From assembly GCA_903892365.1 (NCBI GenBank), contig CAITIF010000492.1, positions 1 through 9,418 of the forward strand: DNA of 9,418 nucleotides. Direction: 5' to 3'. The position numbers were made by a program, and so were the translations under genes. The notes beneath the pieces are model-generated. The model was not told the origin of the DNA and ran no database searches. It worked only from the letters and a program-made list of their open reading frames with translations. Below, in pieces: positions 1 to 6,405 of this stretch. Each line of letters starts with the position of its first letter. Position 1 is the stretch's first letter. The stretch comes from an uncultured Pirellula sp. GTDB taxonomy: Bacteria; Planctomycetota; Planctomycetia; Pirellulales; Pirellulaceae.

Positions 1-11
1 CTCAACTGCTC

Positions 12-75
12 CGAACCTGCGACTGTCTGTTGAACAGGGCTGCCGCAGAATTGCCCCCAGACAATAACAGGTTCG
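12..75 (-). other. Bipartite stem-loop downstream of the ABC membrane protein gene
   Basis: The arms CGAACCTG (12-19) and CAGGTTCG (68-75) are perfect reverse complements. Inside them a second perfect pair, TGTCTG (24-29) and CAGACA (58-63), is separated from the first by a symmetric 4-nt internal loop on each side. A further GGGC/GCCC pair (37-40 and 53-56) can close the apical part. It lies 26 nt past the stop of the minus-strand membrane protein gene, so it would form in the 3' end of that transcript. There is no T-run after it on the minus strand, so a classical intrinsic terminator is not shown. It could stabilise the mRNA 3' end or be an intergenic repeat. Confidence 0.5.
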
Positions 76-100
76 CTTCAACACAGTTACCAGCAGCAAG

Positions 101-2254
101 CTAACTCACTGCCAACGTGGCTGGCCCCGTTTGGCTAATTGCTTCTGCACCTAAATGGCTCTTTTCGACTATTTCAATCCCTAAGGGTGCTATCGGTTCC
201 CATTCGGTACCGCATGATTCGCACTTCTCTCGCTCGATCCGCCGATTGCGATTGCATGCCGGACACTTCGTATAGACTGCACGAGGATAAATCGAGAGAA
301 CCAATATCCACGTACCAAGTCCGATCAGAAATCCCCCGGCGCACCAACTTGCAACTTGCCTCGCCGAAAGCCCGCGCCAACGCGCTGCGAGTATCGCAAG
401 TATCCCTGATAAGATCGCTTGAGCAGCAATGAACCCGAGATAGCCAAATCCGTCGTGCATCGGGTAACCGAAAAGATAGGTAACGGTTCCAATAGTACCC
501 AGAAGAACCGGTGGCACCAAGCATGATGGGATGAAGATTTGCCGCTTCATGGCCTCGACGTTTGCCATCGACAACGATTGTGGGATCGAGGTGGTGTAAT
601 GCTGGATCTCTTTTTGAATCGAACGAGCGACTTCCACTTTTGATTTCACATAACTTCTTTCGGAATAACCAATCGCGATCGTCCAATTGTCGGGGTCACG
701 GTAATCGAATTGGACATCCCCGCCCTGCAGTTTGGTTCCAAAGTCCGTAGGGAGCGACAGTGTTGTGATTTGTTCGCTTATTTGAAACGGCCCATTCAAC
801 GCTTGACCCTCGCATCGGAACATCGAGATCGAGCTTCCGTCCCAGATGGCAAGATGACTCGAGTCAGAAGCTCCGCGTGCAGTATCCAGGTAGGAATAGG
901 CTCGAACGTTCTTGTCCAATAGTCGATTGATTTTTGATTTATCCAGATCGACGTGGTAAATCCCGTCGGTGGCCACGATCGCAAAGGAGCCTGCTCCCAA
1001 CGGAATTCTTGTGCCTTTCGGCTGCGCGTAAGAGTTAGCCAAGCCAGTCAGTACAGGAGGATAGTTATATCCGAAGGTTAATAATCTTGGAATTTGTTCA
1101 AATGGAACTTGCTGCACTCCTGCGTCGCCCACTCGTTCTTTTCCGACTACCGCAATCAATCGGCTTCGTTGCAAAGCATCCTGTTGATAGACATACAGAA
1201 GACCTCGAAAACCCATTATATTCAGAGGATGACCGTCTAACGATGTGCAACTCCCTACATAGAGCATGTCCCAATAGTTTGCGGAAAAGTACCATGGATA
1301 ACTAAAACTGAGTCCAGTCACTAGTTCCGCTACATCAGGCTTTGAATCAACATCTTCATTCGACTCGGATATTGGAAACTTCACTTCCGCGAGTTGTTGA
1401 CCATAACCAGTTTTAACGACGGTGCGTGATTCGACTAACCAGGGCATCCCTTTGTTCGTGAATTGCACAGAGTGATACGCAAGCGAGTAAGAATAATTTG
1501 TCATGGAAGCGGAAAACGCGGTAACGAGAAGAATAGCTACTAACACTGCTGCAATCATCATGAACTTTTCGTAAATCGAGATGTTTGGAGTTCGCGATGG
1601 TGCTGGTTGGCTTGGCCCACGCAGAAATACCAATCGACTTGCAGCTACCAGCAGCGACATACCAAGGATGCCAAGCAGAAACCCAATGGCACTGCCAACC
1701 GGCTGATTATGCAACGACAAGATTGAAATAGCTGCAAAGGAAACTGCAAGGGAAGCCAACAGCGGGAAGAGACGGGAACCGTACCAACGGCATGGTCGAC
1801 ACGCTACCGCAACCGCGCCGAAGTAAAACGAAAACGAAAACATGACCGCCACGACCGAAGGAACAACTTGGATCGGATTCACCGGCGCCGAGTTAGGACC
1901 GATCACCGAGAAAAAAACGGCGAGTGCCCCTAGAGGGACCAACATGGCGATCAGATAGACAGCAAGGTTCACGAGGGCGCGAATTACGAAAATACGATGG
2001 AGCGAGAGTCCCCGCTGGACGAGAAACCCACGTGCGGATCCCCAAGTTTCTGGCAAGTAGTTGGCGAGCCCTAGAAAGGTCGCAAATATTGCCGACACGA
2101 ACCATGTTAGCGTGAAAAGGGGCTCGGAACGCACCGCGGAAAAGTTCGGCGATTGCGTTGCAAGCTGATACCAAATCAACGCGACCAACAGCCCCATGCC
2201 GACTGGTAGCCAGCGGATGGAATCCTTGATTTCTTTTCGAACCCATGCGTTCAT
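101..2254 (-). CDS. ABC-2-type membrane protein with large central domain and C-terminal zinc ribbon
   Basis: This 717-residue integral membrane protein is probably the permease partner of the ATPase encoded just upstream. About seven hydrophobic segments fill residues 15-250 (near 15-33, 45-66, 90-117, 128-152, 160-180, 185-209 and 230-250). A polar domain of about 320 residues follows (253-572). Three more segments lie near 573-596, 601-624 and 633-656. The tail carries CPAC (664-667) and CESC (678-681), a zinc-ribbon pattern. An odd number of segments before the central domain suggests that the domain is outside the cytoplasm if the N-terminus is inside, and that the ribbon is cytoplasmic. 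Residues 420-500 contain short strand-like stretches that could belong to a beta-rich fold. The ATG is preceded by AGGAAAGA (2261-2268) at good spacing. It is the last gene of a GntR/ABC operon, 115 bp after the ATPase gene. The substrate is unknown and the permease role is inferred mainly from context. Confidence 0.8.
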   Translation of the reverse strand: MNAWVRKEIKDSIRWLPVGMGLLVALIWYQLATQSPNFSAVRSEPLFTLTWFVSAIFATFLGLANYLPETWGSARGFLVQRGLSLHRIFVIRALVNLAVYLIAMLVPLGALAVFFSVIGPNSAPVNPIQVVPSVVAVMFSFSFYFGAVAVACRPCRWYGSRLFPLLASLAVSFAAISILSLHNQPVGSAIGFLLGILGMSLLVAASRLVFLRGPSQPAPSRTPNISIYEKFMMIAAVLVAILLVTAFSASMTNYSYSLAYHSVQFTNKGMPWLVESRTVVKTGYGQQLAEVKFPISESNEDVDSKPDVAELVTGLSFSYPWYFSANYWDMLYVGSCTSLDGHPLNIMGFRGLLYVYQQDALQRSRLIAVVGKERVGDAGVQQVPFEQIPRLLTFGYNYPPVLTGLANSYAQPKGTRIPLGAGSFAIVATDGIYHVDLDKSKINRLLDKNVRAYSYLDTARGASDSSHLAIWDGSSISMFRCEGQALNGPFQISEQITTLSLPTDFGTKLQGGDVQFDYRDPDNWTIAIGYSERSYVKSKVEVARSIQKEIQHYTTSIPQSLSMANVEAMKRQIFIPSCLVPPVLLGTIGTVTYLFGYPMHDGFGYLGFIAAQAILSGILAILAARWRGLSARQVASWCAGGFLIGLGTWILVLSIYPRAVYTKCPACNRNRRIEREKCESCGTEWEPIAPLGIEIVEKSHLGAEAISQTGPATLAVS

Positions 2255-2333
2255 GTTAGATCTTTCCTGGTTTTCGAAGGCTTGAATCTGTTTCGAACAT
2301 GCTAACTATTTATGGCAAACGACAATGGAAGCT

Positions 2334-2351
2334 ATCCCAGTAGGTTGGGAT
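2334..2351 (-). other. Small intercistronic hairpin between ATPase and membrane protein genes
   Basis: ATCCCA (2334-2339) and TGGGAT (2346-2351) form a perfect 6-bp stem with a 6-nt loop, starting 18 nt after the ATPase stop codon on the minus strand. It sits in an intercistronic gap of 115 bp, longer than expected inside an operon. It might set the relative amounts of ATPase and membrane protein or protect the upstream message. The stem is short and not followed by a T-run, so chance is possible. Confidence 0.3.
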
Positions 2352-2369
2352 CCCCGTCCCGACTGTGCA

Positions 2370-3278
2370 TCAAATCGACATCAACGAAGCAGCGCTACGG
2401 CTCCGTGACATATAGGCCATTACCCCCTCGTCAAACGTGGATTCCTCCTGGCGGGCCGTATTCCCGCCAAGCCGGTACAGCTCCTTCTGAGTTACCTCGT
2501 CAGCGTCAACAATGACAAAGCTCGAGTTCCGTCCCACCTGTCGTCGCGATACCAGCCCGGCAATCTGGACACGATCTAGCGGTTCAGAGCATTCGCAGGT
2601 CCAGACGGAAAGTCGCGAAACAAAATGGGGTAGGCTGCTATCCACAACGATGCGCCCTTCGGTCATGATCATCACGCGATCCGTGACACGTTCGATATCG
2701 TCAAGCATGTGACTACTGAAAAGGACGGTTCGATCGCCTGGCTCCATAAAGCTCAAGATGGTTTCATTGAGCGCCCTTCGCGAAACAGGATCCAGCCCCA
2801 GCGATGGGTCGTCCAAAATGAGCAACTCCGGCTGACTGCTTAACGTTAACGCGATCGAAATGCCCGCGCGTTGCCCACGGCTCAAGTTGCGAATGCGTTC
2901 GTTGGGGCTTATTCCGAATCGCTGTAGAGTCGTTTGAAAAAGAAGTGAATCCCACTTGGGAAAGCAATCGGCTTGAAGCGCTTCTGCCGCTCGTACGGTC
3001 ATCCCCGAGTACAAAAAGTGCCCTTCGATGGTGTACCCAATTCGTGATCGTTCGTCGGGGCCAAGACTCATGCTCTCAACACCAAGAAGCGAGCAAGAAC
3101 CTCGCGTCGGCTCCAGCAGCCCCATCAGCATTTTGATAATAGTGGATTTGCCAGCTCCATTCAGCCCCAGCAACCCAACCACAGATCCCACAGGGACCGT
3201 AAAGTTCACCTGCTGAACAACGGGTTTGGTTCCGAAGTACCGAGTTAAGCCTTTTGCTTCGATCGCTAACTTAGACAT
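2370..3278 (-). CDS. ABC transporter ATP-binding protein, YtrB/ABC-2 type
   Basis: This 302-residue nucleotide-binding subunit should hydrolyse ATP at the inner face of the membrane to drive the membrane protein encoded next. Walker A is GLNGAGKST (38-46), the ABC signature LSRGQ (132-136), Walker B LLILDDP (152-158), D-loop GLDP (161-164) and the switch histidine H190 in SSHML. Two positions are unusual: the residue after the Walker B aspartate is D157 where most ABC ATPases have catalytic Glu, and the Q-loop region (about 82-88) offers E85 where Gln is usual. The stretch FPKWDSLLF near 106 resembles the helical domain of YtrB-like ATPases found with GntR regulators. About 85 residues follow the core as a divergent C-terminal domain. 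The start is ATG with GGGAAGA upstream. It follows the repressor gene by 24 bp, so the two are almost certainly cotranscribed. Confidence 0.93.
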   Translation of the reverse strand: MSKLAIEAKGLTRYFGTKPVVQQVNFTVPVGSVVGLLGLNGAGKSTIIKMLMGLLEPTRGSCSLLGVESMSLGPDERSRIGYTIEGHFLYSGMTVRAAEALQADCFPKWDSLLFQTTLQRFGISPNERIRNLSRGQRAGISIALTLSSQPELLILDDPSLGLDPVSRRALNETILSFMEPGDRTVLFSSHMLDDIERVTDRVMIMTEGRIVVDSSLPHFVSRLSVWTCECSEPLDRVQIAGLVSRRQVGRNSSFVIVDADEVTQKELYRLGGNTARQEESTFDEGVMAYMSRSRSAASLMSI

Positions 3279-3302
3279 GATTCTTCCCTTGTTGAGGCAA
3301 CA

Positions 3303-3695
3303 TTACTCAGGTGCAACACTTAGCTTTTGAGCAAAAAGCTCTTTCACTCGGTCCAGCACTTCGGACGCTGAGAAATCGAGAGCCACCGATTGGCTGATCA
3401 GCAAATCGATGGTCTCGTCGAGACGACGCAGGCGTTCGGTTTTGGTATAAACCTGACGACGTTTGTTGATAAAATAGCCACGCCCAGGTTGGTTTTCTAA
3501 GACACCGGACGCAACCAGATCGCTATAGGCCTTGGCAACCGTATTCGGATTGATCACCAAATCGCGTGCAAGCTGCCGAACACTTGGTACGGAATCGCCA
3601 ATCTTTAAATCACCGGTCGCAACCGCTCGACCAATCTGGTCCGCAATCTGTCGAAAGATAGGGACATTACTACCTGCCACAATTCGATATCGCAT
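3303..3695 (-). CDS. GntR-family transcriptional repressor, YtrA subfamily
   Basis: This 130-residue DNA-binding protein has a winged helix over residues 10-76. The family hallmarks are PIFRQIADQI (12-21), the SVPSVRQLARDL region (35-46), the recognition helix around NPNTVAKAYSDL (49-60), and the wing GVLENQPGRGYF (64-75). Only about 50 residues follow, mostly helical and suited to dimerisation; this short tail without a ligand domain is typical of the YtrA subfamily. Such regulators usually sit first in an operon with ABC transporter genes and repress it, as here. The ATG has an excellent Shine-Dalgarno, AGGGGGGTGA (reverse strand of 3699-3708), four bases before it. An overlapping promoter and inverted repeat lie directly upstream, pointing to autorepression. 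The inducer cannot be read from the sequence; in Bacillus, YtrA responds to cell-wall antibiotics. Confidence 0.93.
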   Translation of the reverse strand: MRYRIVAGSNVPIFRQIADQIGRAVATGDLKIGDSVPSVRQLARDLVINPNTVAKAYSDLVASGVLENQPGRGYFINKRRQVYTKTERLRRLDETIDLLISQSVALDFSASEVLDRVKELFAQKLSVAPE

Positions 3696-3706
3696 CTGTC
3701 ACCCCC

Positions 3707-3738
3707 CTGTACTAACTGTACTGCACTGAATAGTACAG
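3707..3738 (-). promoter_or_regulatory. Putative GntR operator: CTGTACT/AGTACAG inverted repeat plus third half-site
   Basis: On the minus strand CTGTACT (3738-3732) is followed after 9 nt by AGTACAG (3722-3716), a perfect 7-bp inverted repeat spanning 23 bp, and two bases later by a second AGTACAG (3713-3707). The first half-site overlaps the -10 hexamer and the others cover the presumed start of transcription and leader. A bound dimer would therefore block RNA polymerase. Dyad operators next to their own gene are the rule for YtrA-type repressors, so autoregulation is the natural reading. Confidence 0.6.
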
Positions 3739-3757
3739 ACGTGCGATGCCACGTCAA
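3730..3757 (-). promoter_or_regulatory. Sigma-70-like promoter of the GntR/ABC operon
   Basis: Read on the minus strand there is a -35 TTGACG (3757-3752), a 16-nt spacer and a -10 TACTAT (3735-3730). The -35 matches the sigma-70 consensus at five of six bases and the -10 at four of six. Transcription would start near 3723, giving a leader of about 28 nt that ends in the strong Shine-Dalgarno of the repressor gene. The match to consensus is better than is common in planctomycetes. Confidence 0.65.
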
Positions 3758-4066
3758 GACCCATGTTGCGCAATTCTTGGAAGATGTTGTTTCGTTTCTG
3801 GTGGTCTGCCAGGAATGATTTCGTACCGTCGTTGCCAGAGTGTGAATCAAAATCAGGGCCACCCATCTGCGACGTCTCAACTGAATCTCATTCGCGGACA
3901 GGACCTGTTCGAGTCGATGTGTTTTGAACACTTCCATGGTGGCTTGAGAGAGCGACGCGGTGACAGAGCAGTTGATGCGACGTCGTTGTTTGGTTGATTC
4001 ATGGATTCCTGACAAAAAGTCGTTTTGGAGCTCCTTCTCAACTGGCTTTTTGGTTTTCCCGTTCGC

Positions 4067-4117
4067 TATACTAGGGGTTCCCGCCGCTCCTGTTTATCCC
4101 TCCCGCCTTTCAGGAAA
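4067..4117 (+). promoter_or_regulatory. -10 element and ribosome binding site of the DUF1501 gene
   Basis: TATACT (4067-4072) is a good -10 hexamer, with no convincing -35 at the expected distance (the sequence near 4043-4049 is a poor match). Transcription would begin around 4079 and give a leader of about 45 nt. AGGAAA (4112-4117) stands 7 nt before the ATG at 4125 and fixes that start. Confidence 0.5.
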
Positions 4118-4124
4118 TTAAAAC

Positions 4125-5570
4125 ATGCTTACATTTCAAAGTCGTGGTCCCACACTTTGCGATGGCTTGTCGCGTCGCGAATGGCTTCGAATCGGAGGCT
4201 TATCCGCATTCGGGATCGGGTTGCCTCAATTGCAACAAGCTCGAGCTGCATCCGACACTTCCCTCTTATCCCAGAAACTGCTTCCGTCGTTTGGTAAGGC
4301 GAAATCGTGCATCGTACTGTTTTTGTTAGGTGGGCCACCGCAGCACGAAACGTGGGACCCCAAGCCTGATGCCCCGCTGGAAATCCGAGGAGACCTGAAG
4401 CCGATCGCCTCCGCAACTCCGGGTTTGCAAGTGGGCGAATTGATGCCACTGACTTCCAAGCTTACCAACCATATTGCCGTGTTGCGGGCGACAGCAACCG
4501 ATGACAACGCACATTCCTCCAGCGGCTACTGGATGTTGACCGGTTATCCGCATTCCCCAAAAAACCAAGAGAACGCTCTTCCAGGCGCACCCAACGATTG
4601 GCCCAGTATGGCTGCGGTGGTAAGGCACTTGAAAGGAGATCAAGGCAGCCTGCCTGGCTCCATCCGCTTGCCCGAGGAGATCTGGAATACGGGGAAAATT
4701 CTTTGGCCAGGTCAAAATGCAGGTTGGCTGGGTAACCATGCAGATCCTTGGTTACTGACATGCGATCCAAGCCAAGTCGATTTTCGTGTGCCAGATATCG
4801 CGTTGCCGGTCGACGTTTCCCCGGAGCGTTTGCTACATCGTCGTGCACTTATGAAGAGCATCAATCGGCAGTTGGATTCCGCCCCTTCGCATTCTGGCCA
4901 AACAAAGTTCGCTCAAGCGCCGACTGCCGTGCACCGATGGAATGGTTGGCAACAAAAAGCGATTGACCTGCTGAAGACAACGGAAGCCCAACGAGCCTTC
5001 GCGCTTGAGCAAGAGACTACAAAGACGCGTGAACGGTATGGGCACAATCGATTTGGCCAAAGTGTTCTACTTGCAAGGCGACTGGTGGAATCGGGCGTTT
5101 CCTTGGTTCAAGTCAATTGGACACGAGGGGGCGCCGACGAAGATATTGCTCCCGCCTGGGATACGCACGCAAAGAATACAGACAGACTGAAAAACCATTT
5201 GATGCCACCCATGGACCAAGCCTATTCAGCCCTTCTGGAGGATCTAGCTGATCGCGGCATGCTCGATGAAACACTTGTCGTTTGGATTGGAGAATTTGGA
5301 CGATCGCCAAAGATCAACCCCAGCGGTGGTCGAGACCACTGGGGGCACGTTTTCTCCAGCGCTTTAGCTGGCGGTGGAGTTCAAGGCGGGGTTGTCCACG
5401 GAAGTTCGGATCGCATGGGTGGCTTTCCGCTTGAAGGTCGCGTGGAGCCTCAAGATATCACCGCTACCGTTTATCATTGCCTCGGGTTCAGCCCGTCGAC
5501 AGAGATCCATGATCGCAGCGGTCGCCCACTCGCCATTAGCAAAGGGCAACCCATCGAAGCGATCCTTTGA
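4125..5570 (+). CDS. DUF1501 domain-containing protein, Tat-exported
   Basis: This 481-residue protein belongs to the DUF1501 family, which has a sulfatase/alkaline-phosphatase-like fold and is greatly expanded in planctomycetes. The N-terminus has a twin-arginine motif, SRREWLRIGG (16-25), a hydrophobic stretch to about 37 and a likely cleavage site near ARA (39-41), so the folded protein should be exported. Family landmarks follow: LFLLGGPPQHETWDPKPDAP (65-84), the RGDLKPI region (88-94), DDNAHSSSGYWMLTG (126-140), WDTHAKN (345-351), VVWIGEFGRSPKINPSGGRDHW split over 385-406, and GGFPLEG (432-438). The conserved His and Asp residues in these blocks suggest a metal site, but no activity is established for the family. 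Length is normal. In planctomycetes it often follows a DUF1549/DUF1553 cytochrome-type gene; here it stands alone with its own promoter. The ATG has AGGAAA at 7 nt. Confidence 0.95.
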   Translation: MLTFQSRGPTLCDGLSRREWLRIGGLSAFGIGLPQLQQARAASDTSLLSQKLLPSFGKAKSCIVLFLLGGPPQHETWDPKPDAPLEIRGDLKPIASATPGLQVGELMPLTSKLTNHIAVLRATATDDNAHSSSGYWMLTGYPHSPKNQENALPGAPNDWPSMAAVVRHLKGDQGSLPGSIRLPEEIWNTGKILWPGQNAGWLGNHADPWLLTCDPSQVDFRVPDIALPVDVSPERLLHRRALMKSINRQLDSAPSHSGQTKFAQAPTAVHRWNGWQQKAIDLLKTTEAQRAFALEQETTKTRERYGHNRFGQSVLLARRLVESGVSLVQVNWTRGGADEDIAPAWDTHAKNTDRLKNHLMPPMDQAYSALLEDLADRGMLDETLVVWIGEFGRSPKINPSGGRDHWGHVFSSALAGGGVQGGVVHGSSDRMGGFPLEGRVEPQDITATVYHCLGFSPSTEIHDRSGRPLAISKGQPIEAIL

Positions 5571-5660
5571 TGAGGTGAGGGAATCGGCGACGCAGCTAGC
5601 TTCGTTGCTTGTTGCGCAATTCGGAATCCCAACAGGCTCTCATCTAGGGAACGACGTTTT

Positions 5661-5743
5661 TCGTACTCGTACTCAGCGCCAGCGGTGCTCGTACTCGTCC
5701 AGCATGTTTCGAGTACAAGTACCATTTCATTGAGTACGAGTAA
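5661..5743. repeat. GTACTC/GAGTAC intergenic repeat with nested inverted arms
   Basis: GTACTC occurs at 5663-5668, 5669-5674 and 5691-5696, and its reverse complement GAGTAC at 5711-5716 and 5732-5737, with a degenerate AAGTAC at 5717-5722. The outer arms TACTCGTACTC (5664-5674) and GAGTACGAGTA (5732-5742) are a perfect 11-bp inverted repeat; the inner arms GTACTCG (5691-5697) and CGAGTAC (5710-5716) form a 7-bp stem with a 12-nt loop. It lies between the convergent stops of the DUF1501 gene and the hemerythrin-like gene, where a bidirectional terminator or barrier would be useful. From memory, long tandem runs of this hexamer occur in Rhodopirellula intergenic DNA; this looks like a short or decayed copy. 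Confidence 0.7.
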
Positions 5744-5788
5744 GACGGAAAGCCAAATCTCGCAATTTTGAAAAACAACGCCTTCAGC

Positions 5789-6235
5789 TCACGCAAGTCC
5801 TCTATCAACCAGAATTCGTTCCTGAGATTCCTCTTCTAAAATCTCTCGATGAAGCCGATGGAATTGGCTGACCATGTCCAAAATATCATCGCGTTGCGGA
5901 TCGTAGTTTTGAACGTGATGAATGGTTAGATCGAGCTGATCAATCAACCTGCATTGTAGGCATTCGATTTCACGCAGCTCGGAGTACAGCCCGGGATGAG
6001 CATTCACGACGTTTTCAAGATAGCCTTCCCCTGCGATCCTGGTAAAGTGCTGATCGAGTACCCAGCGAAAGCTAACGAGATGTTCCATCAATCTGCTCCA
6101 CGTTGCACGCTGATGCGGATGTGCGGTCCAGTCTCGAAAATCCTGCTCCAGCTCGACCAATCCCTCTTCGATAGCCGCTTGGCTATGATTCAGACACAAC
6201 TTGATACCACGGGACTCCCAAACATTTCGATTCAT
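5789..6235 (-). CDS. Small helical protein, hemerythrin-like (HHE) but with incomplete ligands
   Basis: I chose the ATG at 6235 (148 residues) because GAGGAA stands 7 nt before it; the frame extends upstream to a TTG at 6346 with no ribosome binding site. The protein is almost entirely predicted helix, with no signal peptide or membrane segment, so it is probably cytoplasmic. The block HFTRIAGEGYLENVVNAHPGL (63-83, written here with its conserved positions H63, F64, G71, Y72, L73, P81, L83) resembles planctomycete hemerythrin-like proteins, whose motif is HFxxEExGGYL; the last helix FHRLHREILEEESQ (125-138) resembles their C-terminal HE-rich helix. The usual HxxxE ligand pairs are broken: I67 stands where Glu is expected after H63, and neither H126 nor H129 has Glu at +4. 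Histidines at 52, 63, 80, 106, 107, 126 and 129 remain. It may have lost the di-iron site or be another four-helix bundle. Confidence 0.6.
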   Translation of the reverse strand: MNRNVWESRGIKLCLNHSQAAIEEGLVELEQDFRDWTAHPHQRATWSRLMEHLVSFRWVLDQHFTRIAGEGYLENVVNAHPGLYSELREIECLQCRLIDQLDLTIHHVQNYDPQRDDILDMVSQFHRLHREILEEESQERILVDRGLA

Positions 6236-6405
6236 CGCCAAGTTCCTCAACGAGTAAAGGAATACGGACCCTGAAAAATGCGAACGGTGCAAGTACAGTA
6301 AGATAGCGTCAACCTTAGTGTCCCCGAGTTGAGTTCCTCGCGTCAAGTATTTTCTAAAAATTGTTTCAAGCCACCACTTTGTTGAACCCAGAGCTAACTC
6401 CTACC
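6236..6405. other. Divergent intergenic region between the hemerythrin-like gene and apbE
   Basis: These 170 bp lie between two divergent starts. On the minus strand the only clear signal is the Shine-Dalgarno GAGGAA before 6235. On the plus side no strong promoter or ribosome binding site is visible before the apbE start. Both TTG triplets in the region (6346 on the minus strand, 6361 on the plus) extend the neighbouring reading frames but lack ribosome binding sites, so I leave them as non-coding. Confidence 0.4.

Larger units (their letters stand above)
3696..4124. other. Long divergent intergenic region between the GntR operon and the DUF1501 gene
   Basis: These 429 bp separate two divergently transcribed units. 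The left 60 bp hold the promoter and operator of the GntR operon; the right 60 bp hold the -10 and ribosome binding site of the DUF1501 gene. In between (about 3760-4060) I find no convincing gene. Small open frames exist on both strands, but none has a good start or recognisable protein. A weak hairpin, CTGG near 3799 pairing with CCAG near 3810, and a 9-nt direct repeat TGCGACGTC (3868-3876 and 3976-3984) are the only structures seen. An untranslated RNA cannot be excluded. Confidence 0.5.

Noticed and set aside
1050..1056. A single AGTACAG inside the membrane protein gene, and another at 6292-6298, as extra GntR sites
   Set aside because: About one chance copy of a 7-mer is expected in both strands of a window this long, and neither has a paired half-site.
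3699..3866. A 55-codon minus-strand frame whose TGA lies three bases before the GntR start codon
   Set aside because: It looked like a coupled upstream gene, but it lacks a good ribosome binding site, has no recognisable protein, and the operon promoter and operator lie inside it.
3746..3997. An 83-codon plus-strand frame in the divergent region
   Set aside because: No ribosome binding site, cysteine- and arginine-rich composition typical of a chance frame, and no known motif.
3605..4015. A 136-codon minus-strand frame overlapping the start of the GntR gene
   Set aside because: It overlaps the promoter, operator and the first 91 bases of a clear gene in another frame, and its sequence shows no protein-like features.
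5474..5725. A minus-strand frame translating the GTACTC repeat into alternating Tyr-Glu
   Set aside because: The dipeptide is a product of the repeat, and the frame overlaps the end of the DUF1501 gene antisense.
6235..6346. N-terminal extension of the hemerythrin-like protein from a TTG at 6346
   Set aside because: No ribosome binding site precedes the TTG, while the ATG at 6235 has GAGGAA at good spacing and begins the helical protein.
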